Shown one piece after another: positions 1 through 5,669 of a DNA stretch of 9,348 nt; positions within the stretch are counted from its first letter, which is position 1; each line of letters begins with the position of its first letter. The DNA lies in contig JALOBF010000054.1 in the NCBI GenBank assembly GCA_023228385.1, forward strand, positions 1 to 9,348, read 5' to 3'. A program made the position numbers and the translations under genes. Origin of the DNA: Bacilli bacterium (GTDB lineage Bacteria > Bacillota_I > Bacilli_A > ML615J-28 > CAG-698). The notes under the pieces are model-generated. The model searched no databases, had not been told where the DNA came from, and saw nothing but the letters and a program-made list of their open reading frames with translations.

Positions 1-36
1 CTGCATAATGAACCCTAAATAATTTGACGACACCAT
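1..36 (-). CDS. possible 5' end of an unidentified gene running off the window
   Basis: An ATG at 36 opens a frame that stays open for 12 codons (MVSSNYLGFIMQ) to the window edge. An AGGAAG Shine-Dalgarno-like site lies 5 bases upstream. It follows the broken rhuM gene on the same strand. Twelve codons are too few to name a family, and the surrounding 97 bases look like degraded coding sequence, so this may be chance or part of a remnant. Confidence 0.28.
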   Translation of the reverse strand, partial: MVSSNYLGFIMQ

Positions 37-97
37 GATTTCTTCCTTAAAATGCCTTCATTTAATTTGACTAATTCGGCATCAAATAATTTGGAAA

Positions 98-601
98 TCA
101 ACAGATACTAGTTGCGTAAATTTCTAATACCTTCCTCCAAAATACTTTTTCTGAAGAACGAATATCACGAATTCTGGCAAGTAATTCATCAAAATAATTA
201 CCACCACCGAGATTCTTAAGTCTATCGTCATCCAGAACAAATCCTTTTTTCATATACTCTTTTAGGATATTCATCGCCCAAATTCGAAATTGAGTGCCTC
301 GATAAGATTTTACACGATAACCGACTGAAATAATTACATCTAGGTTATAATATTCGATCTGTCTTTCTACCTTTCTATCGCCCTCATTTTGAACTGTTGC
401 AAATTTTGCAACAGTTGCTTCTTGACTCAATTCTCCTTCAGCAAATACGTTCCTAATATGACGCGAAATAGTTGACTTATCACGTTGAAATAATTTAGCC
501 ATTTGATCAAGTGATAGCCAAACAGTTTCTTGTTCAAAAGTAGTTTCAATTTTCGTGAGTCCATCCTCTGTTGTATACATAATAATATTAGACTTAGGCA
601 T
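98..601 (-). pseudogene. rhuM: truncated RhuM-family protein (N-terminal half)
   Basis: The 167-residue product matches the first half of the virulence RhuM family, named from a Salmonella SPI-3 gene. Members are widespread, often sit beside restriction-modification genes, and have no settled biochemical role. Visible family hallmarks are the opening stretch MYTTEDGLTKIE (about 8-19), a helix-turn-helix-like segment at about 30-50, the block YYNLDVIISVGYRVKSYRGTQFRIWA (about 84-109) quoted here only by its ends YYNLD and RIWA, and FDELLARIRDIRSSEK (137-152). Family members usually run to roughly 330 residues and continue after IYATSI with a conserved D-Y-D-P region. Here the frame ends at Cys167 and TGA, so the C-terminal half is missing. 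No continuation appears in the other two frames of the remaining 97 bases, which suggests a deletion rather than a simple frameshift. The start is supported by AAAGGGAG upstream of the ATG. It may still be expressed as a half-protein. Confidence 0.82.
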
Positions 602-645
602 TTTATTACTCCCTTTATCTTTCTTATTTGCTTATGCTTCCTAAA

Positions 646-675
646 AACCTAATTTATTCCATTAAAAATTAGGTT
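646..675 (-). promoter_or_regulatory. 10-bp hairpin in the rhuM leader
   Basis: AACCTAATTT (646-655) is perfectly complementary to AAATTAGGTT (666-675) around a 10-base loop. On the minus strand the stem is followed by a run of five T. It falls between the predicted rhuM promoter and its ribosome site, so it would form near the 5' end of the mRNA. It could be a weak attenuator, an mRNA-stabilising stem or an operator. The role is inferred. Confidence 0.45.
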
Positions 676-692
676 ATTCTTCTATACCTTAA

Positions 693-701
693 ATTATAGC
701 A
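693..701 (-). promoter_or_regulatory. extended -10 promoter for rhuM
   Basis: The minus strand reads TGCTATAAT: a consensus TATAAT (693-698) with the TGn extension (699-701). There is no convincing -35 hexamer at 16-18 bases, which is common for extended -10 promoters. Transcription would begin near 686, leaving a leader of about 85 bases that contains the 646-675 hairpin. Confidence 0.6.
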
Positions 702-738
702 CTTTTTATATCATAATTCTATAATTTATATTTTACAT

Positions 739-828
739 TTACATCTATTCTATCCACTCTACCTCTTGTTATCTAATCTGTCTCCTCAACCTATATGTTA
801 TCCAATCTATCCACTCAACCCTACCTCT
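739..828. repeat. three-copy degenerate tandem repeat, unit about 28 bp
   Basis: On the minus strand three adjoining units can be aligned: 828-795 (34 bases, carrying a 5-6 base insertion), 794-767 (28) and 766-739 (28). Shared blocks are AGAGGTAG, AGTGGATAGA and GATT(A/G)GATAACA. By eye, copies 2 and 3 agree at 19 of 28 positions, and copy 1 minus its insertion agrees with copy 3 at about 23 of 28. There are no spacers between units, so this is not a CRISPR array. It lies in the non-coding gap between the rlmD terminator and the rhuM promoter. Confidence 0.6.
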
Positions 829-914
829 TTTATTTCCTAAAGTTGACATAAAAATAAACCCTCGATATGTTTCCACATACTTCCTTCGAGGGTTTAGGTT
901 GAGTTGATAGAATT
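804..914. repeat. imperfect inverted repeat enclosing the rlmD terminator
   Basis: Plus-strand 897-914 (GGTTGAGTTGATAGAATT) is an inverted copy of the core of the neighbouring tandem repeat, which on the minus strand at 820-804 reads GGTTGAGTGGATAGATT. The first 15 positions differ only once. The two arms flank the terminator hairpin at 855-896, so the whole block could fold as a nested stem. This may be the remains of a small palindromic intergenic element. No target-site duplication was recognised. Confidence 0.45.
855..896 (-). terminator. rho-independent terminator of rlmD
   Basis: TAAACCCTCGA (855-865) pairs perfectly with TCGAGGGTTTA (886-896), an 11-bp stem. A second small stem inside the loop joins TATGT (866-870) to ACATA (875-879). 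On the minus strand the stem is followed by the T-rich tail TTTATTTTTATG. It lies about 60 bases beyond the rlmD stop codon. Confidence 0.85.
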
Positions 915-956
915 ACTTTTATTTTAAATTATTAGTTATATAAAGGTTATTTCAAT

Positions 957-2291
957 TTATTTCCTTGACATCATTACTGCCGTCTCAACATGCATACTAT
1001 GAGGAAACATATCAACAAGTGTTACACCCTCAATCTTATAATACGGTGCCAAATAAGCCAAATCACGAGCCAATGTTGCAACATCACAAGAAATATAAAT
1101 AATTTTCTTAATATTTTGTTTGATTATTGAATTAAGAAGCACCTGATCACAACCTTTTCGTGGGGGATCAACAATTAAAATATCAATCGGTGAATCAAGT
1201 TTTGTAATTTCTAATTCTGCCTTTCCTAGAAAAAACTCCGCATTTTTAATATTGTTCATTTTTGCATTGTCTCTCGCATCAGAAATAGCTTCTGACATTA
1301 CCTCAATACCATAGGCCTTCCGACAATAAGCAGCAAAAATCAAAGTCATGGTCCCGACGCCGCAATAAGCATCAACAATTATATCAGTTGGTTGGGGCTT
1401 TGCATAATCGATAACTTTCTTATATAGTTTTTCGGTTTGATAAAGATTGGTTTGAAAAAATGATTGCGACGATACAATGAAAGATAAGCCCATCAGGTGA
1501 TCGATTAACACCCCGGGCCCAGTTAGAGTCCTCATTTCAGTATCAATAAGTGCATTGCTATTCTTTCGATTTACAATTTGCTGAATTGTTTTAATTTCGT
1601 GATAACGCTCTAGTAATTCCGTAACTATTTCATTACAATGGGGGATTTCATCATCCCTTGTAATCATAGCAACCATATATTCTCCATCGCGATTAACTCT
1701 AAGCATTAATTGACGCAGTAAACCGCTGTCGGTAGTATTATCATAAACACTAAGACCATATAAATTAGCTAAATCCTTTATATAAAGGGCAATTTCGGTT
1801 GAAAGGTGCGGTGTAGTTTTACAGTCAACAAGCGGTATAACCTCATTGGTCCCTTGTCGATAGTAACCACAAACAATTTCATCCTTAATTCGGCCAAAAG
1901 TAAACAAGGCTTTATTGCGATAACGAAAGGGATTTTCCATACCGATAATAGCATCAACCTTAAGTTTGAGATGACCAATCCGATTGAATGTTGCTTCCGC
2001 CATTCTAACTTTTAGATTTAATTGCTCTTGATAGTCGAGAGAAAGAAGTGAACAACCGCCACATTCAGAATAAATCGGGCAAGCCGGCTCAATCCGATAT
2101 GGACTGATCTTTAATATTTCTTTGATTTTACCAAAGCCATAATTCTTTTTAAGTTCCACTATTTCAACAATCGCAACATCCCCGATAATAAGTCCGGGAA
2201 CAAAAAAGAGAAAACCTTGATAACGCCCGACTCCCATCCCCTGATGATTGATATCTTCGCACTCTAGTTTAATAGTATCCGTTATTTTCAT
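957..2291 (-). CDS. rlmD: 23S rRNA (uracil-C5)-methyltransferase, RlmD/RlmCD type
   Basis: This is an S-adenosylmethionine-dependent enzyme that puts a C5 methyl group on uracil in 23S rRNA: U1939 for RlmD, and both U747 and U1939 for the RlmCD enzymes of Bacillota. The 444 residues have the family layout. An N-terminal TRAM RNA-binding domain spans about 1-60. Four cysteines, C71, C77, C80 and C157, are spaced like the [4Fe-4S] ligands of E. coli RumA. A Rossmann methyltransferase domain starts near 300 and holds DAYCGVGT (308-315), DPPRKG (375-380), the catalytic cysteine in ISCD (C402) and the C-terminal HVETAVMMSRK with Glu436. The ATG at 2291 follows AGAGG about 7 bases away. The gene is intact, is transcribed alone, and ends at the 855-896 hairpin. 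No convincing promoter was found upstream. Whether it modifies one or two uracils cannot be read from the sequence. Confidence 0.95.
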   Translation of the reverse strand: MKITDTIKLECEDINHQGMGVGRYQGFLFFVPGLIIGDVAIVEIVELKKNYGFGKIKEILKISPYRIEPACPIYSECGGCSLLSLDYQEQLNLKVRMAEATFNRIGHLKLKVDAIIGMENPFRYRNKALFTFGRIKDEIVCGYYRQGTNEVIPLVDCKTTPHLSTEIALYIKDLANLYGLSVYDNTTDSGLLRQLMLRVNRDGEYMVAMITRDDEIPHCNEIVTELLERYHEIKTIQQIVNRKNSNALIDTEMRTLTGPGVLIDHLMGLSFIVSSQSFFQTNLYQTEKLYKKVIDYAKPQPTDIIVDAYCGVGTMTLIFAAYCRKAYGIEVMSEAISDARDNAKMNNIKNAEFFLGKAELEITKLDSPIDILIVDPPRKGCDQVLLNSIIKQNIKKIIYISCDVATLARDLAYLAPYYKIEGVTLVDMFPHSMHVETAVMMSRK

Positions 2292-2395
2292 AATTACCTC
2301 TAGTTCAAATACATTATTACTTCTACAAAATAACTAATCGGAATTGCAGAGCACAGAATACAGACCTAACCTCTCCCAAAGAATAAGTACTTCAA

Positions 2396-2412
2396 AAACA
2401 TAAATTATGTTT
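2396..2412 (-). terminator. weak AT-rich hairpin downstream of the GNAT and remnant genes
   Basis: AAACATA (2396-2402) and TATGTTT (2406-2412) form a 7-bp stem with a 3-base loop. On the minus strand it runs into a short T tract (TATGTTTTTG). It has only one G-C pair, so it would be a poor terminator, but it is the only candidate between the remnant gene ending at 2442 and rlmD. The rest of 2292-2441 shows no gene or clear promoter. Confidence 0.3.
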
Positions 2413-2441
2413 AACGCCAAATCCCACTCTTTTTGTTTAAA

Positions 2442-2744
2442 CTATTTATATGACACTATTAATTGTTCATCATTACCGTTTAAACCGAAAAGTTTTAATA
2501 ATTTGTTGTGAAAACTATTATCTGTATTGGCAGTCCAAATTATCATTTTATAACTGCTATCGCTTGATAAATTGATACTGTTTTCTAACGCATATTCAAC
2601 TTTATCAGATTTTACCTTCCTCTATTTATAAATAGCAATAAAATGATTATAATTTTGCGAATAATTATTGTTTTCTTGATATCTGATTGCTAAATAAAAT
2701 TTTTCCGACTCGTCATATAATATATTTTTTTTAATAAAATTCAA
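2442..2744 (-). pseudogene. unidentified gene remnant with an in-frame stop
   Basis: One minus-strand frame reads as protein-like sequence on both sides of a TAG at 2622-2624. Before it are about 40 codons including YDESEKFYLAIRYQENN; after it are 59 codons including KVEYALENSINL, KMIIWTANTDNS and KLLKLFGLNGNDEQLIVSYK, ending at TAG 2442-2444. The second part has alternating hydrophobic and charged residues like a real C-terminal domain. Upstream the frame is closed by TAA at 2745-2747, and there is no ATG with a ribosome site; only a TTG at 2744. It begins 14 bases past the GNAT stop on the same strand. I do not recognise the family. The best reading is a decayed gene that lost its 5' end and gained a stop. 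A chance open frame is less likely given the composition on both sides of the TAG. Confidence 0.5.
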
Positions 2745-2758
2745 TTAGTTATTTTTAC

Positions 2759-3244
2759 CTACATTTTGTTTTGTTTTTTTCTTATTTCAAAATCCAGATT
2801 ATAAATCTTTTCTCTATTAATTATATCGTATTCATACTTTGGAAAATCTTTTCTAATTGTAATTGTATTTAAGCAATCATATCCTAATTTCCTGTATAAG
2901 CGTATAGCTGCTTCAATATACAATGAATCAGAATATTCTTTTACAATCTTTTCTATTAAATAAATTGCTTGATTTCCTATTCCTTTTCCTTGATACTCCG
3001 GTAATACGAAAATGTCTTCTAACCAGTCTATTTCACAACCTCTACTGCCAAGGTGTATAAAACCAACTTTCTTATCATCATAAATAATAAAGTAAAACTT
3101 ATGTTTATCTGTTGTCCAATTCCTTAAGTCTTCTAAAACTTCACAATCGGTTTGCTCCCATTGATTATGGCATAACCAAAACTCTTTTATTAATTTTAGG
3201 GCAATATCTTTTTCGTTATTATTATATAATATTAATTTAACCAT
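2759..3244 (-). CDS. GNAT-family N-acetyltransferase
   Basis: Members of this superfamily move an acetyl group from acetyl-CoA to an amine on a small molecule or protein; the substrate here is unknown. In 161 residues the acetyl-CoA pyrophosphate-binding motif A is clear: DIFVLPEYQGKGIG (77-90), with the Q-x-K-G-x-G loop at 85-90. Motif B follows as AAIRLYRKLGYD (112-123), including the Tyr often used as general acid (Y117). The link between the two, ending SDSLYIEAAIRLY, looks a few residues shorter than the usual L-x-V-x-x-x-N-x-x-A-I-x-L-Y, so a small in-frame deletion in strand beta-5 is possible. GAGGG lies 7 bases before the ATG, and an extended -10 promoter precedes it. It is AT-rich even for this window and sits between a gene remnant and a stand-alone nuclease, which suggests accessory DNA. 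Confidence 0.88.
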   Translation of the reverse strand: MVKLILYNNNEKDIALKLIKEFWLCHNQWEQTDCEVLEDLRNWTTDKHKFYFIIYDDKKVGFIHLGSRGCEIDWLEDIFVLPEYQGKGIGNQAIYLIEKIVKEYSDSLYIEAAIRLYRKLGYDCLNTITIRKDFPKYEYDIINREKIYNLDFEIRKKQNKM

Positions 3245-3321
3245 AAGTAACCCTCAATCTAAAAATTAATGGCATAGCATTATCCTTCAAAATAAAACTG
3301 AATTTACCCGGAAGCAAATTT

Positions 3322-3330
3322 ATTATAACA
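3322..3330 (-). promoter_or_regulatory. extended -10 promoter for the GNAT gene
   Basis: The minus strand reads TGTTATAAT: consensus TATAAT (3322-3327) with the TGn extension (3328-3330). The -35 position holds only TATTCA at 17 bases. The start point would be near 3315, giving a leader of about 70 bases. The terminator hairpin of the upstream unit ends about 28 bases upstream of this site. Confidence 0.6.
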
Positions 3331-3357
3331 TATTTTTAACGGTATGAATATATAAAG

Positions 3358-3398
3358 TGCCACAAATCTTTCAATTTATCTTGAATAGACTTGTGGCA
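3358..3398. terminator. long hairpin, probable terminator after the nuclease gene
   Basis: TGCCACAAATCT (3358-3369) pairs with AGACTTGTGGCA (3387-3398) with one mismatch. The stem continues inside as TTCAA (3370-3374) with TTGAA (3381-3385). The tail is T-rich on both strands (ACTTTATATATT on minus, TATTTAATTATT on plus), but neither is a long uninterrupted T run. It would end transcription from the nuclease gene about 200 bases past its stop. Confidence 0.5.
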
Positions 3399-3598
3399 TA
3401 TTTAATTATTGTTGAATTAGTTAGATAAAGATGAGATTATTGATTATCTTGTGACCCTTATATAATGATCTTTTGCTTGATATCATACAATTAACAACGT
3501 TTAAATAGAAACAACATTACCCGTTGCATATTAACATAATAGTACTACACAAAATAACGTCTTTTTTCAAGCACCACTATAGTACAATGCTTAATCGA
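3399..3598. other. non-coding stretch with nothing recognised
   Basis: These 200 AT-rich bases between the nuclease stop and the hairpin hold no open frame with a start and ribosome site, no tRNA and no clear repeat. Downstream of the nuclease TAA the same frame stays open for only 16 more codons. A TTGAAA hexamer occurs on the minus strand, but no matching -10 was found at normal spacing. Confidence 0.5.
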
Positions 3599-4312
3599 TT
3601 AAAAAGAAAGACTTATCATTTTTCTTGTTATCAGTTCCTTAAGCTCTTTTTTAAAAGCATAATAATTATAACGATACTTAATTAAGTTAATTTCATATTT
3701 ATGGTAGTCCAACTCAAACCCCGTTTTTGAACAAACAAAAACGGCAAAACTATAAATATTAATTTTCTTTCGTAAATCAAATATTTTTTTTAAATCCTCA
3801 TTTGTATAATTGTAAGTGTCTTTACATTCAATGAAAAATACAACCGAATCTAAATCAACCAAAACATCAACCTCTTGAATCTTTTGATCCCTAGTTTTAA
3901 GGAGTGCCCCCCGATAAGTCGTAAAGCCGATTTCCGAACAGGCATAAGCGGTTATGTATTCAAGCCAAAACCCACTGTTATTAAAAAAATCACTGATCTT
4001 TTGGCTATAAAGATATATTATTAAAAAACCTTTTTTTTCAACAGTTTTTAAAATTGTCCGGCTTTCTGCCATACACCGATAAATACAATCAAAGTATTTT
4101 TTTTGCTGAGGGGGAATCAGCTCCTGTGATATAATCATCACCGTATTCTGAAAACTGACCATTACCTTATTTTTTAAAGTATTTTCCAAAAAATTATACC
4201 AAATAATCGGATAATTAATAATCAATTTTAATATATTTTGAAAGAATCTTTCTTCAATTCGGTCCAAAGAATAATAGCATATCATAAAATCGTAATTGTT
4301 ACTCGCTTCCAA
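3599..4312 (-). CDS. PD-(D/E)XK nuclease-like protein related to Card1/Can2 (DUF1887)
   Basis: The C-terminal half carries a PD-(D/E)XK endonuclease core. In order, numbering from the TTG start, it has G-F-W-L-E (114-118), E-V-D (147-149) and E-C-K (162-164) inside a hydrophobic strand (VVFFIECKD). This order and wording (GxWLE, then NExDVL-like, then IECKT-like) is what I know from Card1/Can2, nucleases switched on by cyclic oligoadenylate in type III CRISPR defence. Those proteins have about 350-400 residues with an N-terminal CARF sensor. This one has 237, and its first 110 residues show no recognisable CARF motif. It could be a stand-alone relative, a decayed copy or another PD-(D/E)XK enzyme. 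The longer frame starts with GTG at 4321, but that codon lies inside a strong AGGTGAT ribosome site, so TTG at 4312 is the better start. The AI-2E permease gene ends 52 bases upstream with no terminator between, so the two may share a transcript. Confidence 0.7.
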   Translation of the reverse strand: MEASNNYDFMICYYSLDRIEERFFQNILKLIINYPIIWYNFLENTLKNKVMVSFQNTVMIISQELIPPQQKKYFDCIYRCMAESRTILKTVEKKGFLIIYLYSQKISDFFNNSGFWLEYITAYACSEIGFTTYRGALLKTRDQKIQEVDVLVDLDSVVFFIECKDTYNYTNEDLKKIFDLRKKINIYSFAVFVCSKTGFELDYHKYEINLIKYRYNYYAFKKELKELITRKMISLSF

Positions 4313-4316
4313 ATCG

Positions 4317-4323
4317 ATCACCT
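4317..4323 (-). promoter_or_regulatory. ribosome binding site that decides the nuclease start
   Basis: AGGTGAT matches the anti-Shine-Dalgarno tail over seven bases and ends 4 bases before TTG (4312-4310). The candidate GTG at 4321-4319 lies within this site and has no site of its own. aroF shows the same GGTGAT with a 4-base gap before its ATG. Confidence 0.6.
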
Positions 4324-4364
4324 ATTAATTTATATAAAAAATAAACTTGACTTATAACGAGTTT

Positions 4365-5426
4365 TTACGTACTGACTGTCCTTTTTTTAAAGGGATAATA
4401 ATATTTAAAGGTAATCCGGACAATCGCCAATACCGGAACGGCAAAAATCATGCCGAGAATACCGAAAAGATAACCGAATAATAGCAAAAACAAAATAACA
4501 ATCAAAGGATGAGTTTTAATCCGGCGGCTGTGAATATATGGGCTTAAAAAATTATTTTCCAATTGTTGAATGGTAAAGATGATAATCGCAATCGTAATTG
4601 CTCTGGTCGGTGAGGAGATTAAAGCGTATAGGACCGGGAATGCGGCCCCGATATACGGACCCAAATACGGAATAACATTGGTAACGGCTATGATCACGGC
4701 AAAAAACAAAGCAAAATCAAGACCGATAATAAGAAAAATAATCGTGCAAACAACCGTTAGGATTGTCATTACCAAAAAAGCACCGCGCACATAAGATGAT
4801 ATCGTCTGATTGAGTTCTCCCAAATAATTTTTAAAATGGATACGTCCGGTATCGATCAAATATTGCCGGAATGTACATAATATTTTTTCATAATCTATTA
4901 AAAAATAAATCAGGATCATCGGCACCAATACCAAGTAACTAACATAACTGATAAACTTTTCAATTATTTTTCCGGGTAAAGATGAAAGGTTCTTTAAATG
5001 ACGGTTAAAAAAAGCACTGATATTATTAAAAGTGGGACGGTAACTGTCCGGCAAAAAATCAAACTTCTGAGCAAATTTATTACAAATCTCCTCCAGTTGC
5101 GTCATAATTTCCGGCATTTTCTCAACCAATACTCTTATTTCCCGCATCAGATAAGGCAGTACCGCCGAAACGGTTAATGTGGCCAAGACAATAAACGCCG
5201 CCACAACAATTATAACCGCCAAACCGCGCTTCTTTACTTTGTTTTGAATGGCAACAACTAAGGGCTGTAATATAAAGGCAATAGTAAAGGCAATTAAAAA
5301 AGGAATTAATAAGTAAAAGATAAAACGTAAAATAACTAAAACAAACGGTATTGCTAAATAAGTAATGTAAACCGTTAACATCAGCAATAATATAAATATT
5401 AGTTTTTTGATATAATTGTTTATCAT
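4365..5426 (-). CDS. AI-2E family transporter (UPF0118 membrane permease)
   Basis: This is a polytopic inner-membrane protein of the AI-2E transporter family (PF01594; relatives include TqsA, YdiK and PerM). Relatives have been linked to autoinducer-2 export or to sodium/proton antiport, and the substrate cannot be told from sequence. The 353 residues fit the family. Hydrophobic segments lie at about 8-30, 33-60 and 69-92. A soluble region at about 93-158 holds the amphipathic EIRVLVEKMPEIMTQLEEI. Further membrane segments lie at about 159-178, 212-235, 238-265, 275-290 and 307-338. Family signatures are TNVIPYLGPYIGA (249-261) and the stretch from THPL (305) through LLLFGYLFGILGMIFAVP (314-331). 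The ATG at 5426 follows GGTGGG. A terminator stands between it and galE, so it probably starts its own unit, possibly with the nuclease gene behind it. Confidence 0.93.
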   Translation of the reverse strand: MINNYIKKLIFILLLMLTVYITYLAIPFVLVILRFIFYLLIPFLIAFTIAFILQPLVVAIQNKVKKRGLAVIIVVAAFIVLATLTVSAVLPYLMREIRVLVEKMPEIMTQLEEICNKFAQKFDFLPDSYRPTFNNISAFFNRHLKNLSSLPGKIIEKFISYVSYLVLVPMILIYFLIDYEKILCTFRQYLIDTGRIHFKNYLGELNQTISSYVRGAFLVMTILTVVCTIIFLIIGLDFALFFAVIIAVTNVIPYLGPYIGAAFPVLYALISSPTRAITIAIIIFTIQQLENNFLSPYIHSRRIKTHPLIVILFLLLFGYLFGILGMIFAVPVLAIVRITFKYYYPFKKRTVST

Positions 5427-5517
5427 TTTCCCACCACTATTATAATATGTGAAAAAACCAGATTTAAACTAAAACTGATACAAAACGCAAACAAAACAAT
5501 ACGATATATTACAAAAT

Positions 5518-5553
5518 AAAAAAGCCAAGAGCAATAAACTCTCAGCTTTTTTT
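5518..5553 (-). terminator. rho-independent terminator of galE
   Basis: On the minus strand the RNA folds as AAAAAAGCUGAGAG against CUCUUGGCUUUUUU around a 7-base loop, followed by more T (ATTTTG). Two pairs in the stem are G-U on the minus strand but A-C mismatches on the plus strand, so the hairpin is stronger in the minus direction. It lies about 120 bases past the galE stop. The rest of 5427-5669 shows no gene. Confidence 0.8.
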
Positions 5554-5669
5554 GTCCAAAATGAAGATGAGCCGCAATAACCGGTCAAAGCCATATCGGC
5601 ATAATATTTATCCCAGATCCACAATATCTTAAAATATTTTTTTATATTATAAATTTATTAATAAAAACC

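Noticed and set aside
98..100. TGA read as tryptophan (Mollicutes code), which would extend RhuM
   Set aside because: Readthrough gives only FPNYLMPN-like residues before a TAG, not the expected family continuation, and tryptophan elsewhere in the window is TGG.
739..828. Possible CRISPR array
   Set aside because: The units abut each other with no spacers, are degenerate, and no cas gene is in the window.
4570..4794. Plus-strand open frame opposite the AI-2E permease
   Set aside because: It is a shadow of the permease coding frame, with no supporting signals.
5439..5467. Possible promoter for the AI-2E permease (TTTAAA, 18 bases, TATAAT)
   Set aside because: The implied start near 5432 would fall inside the GGTGGG ribosome site, and the -35 match is poor, so it was not called.
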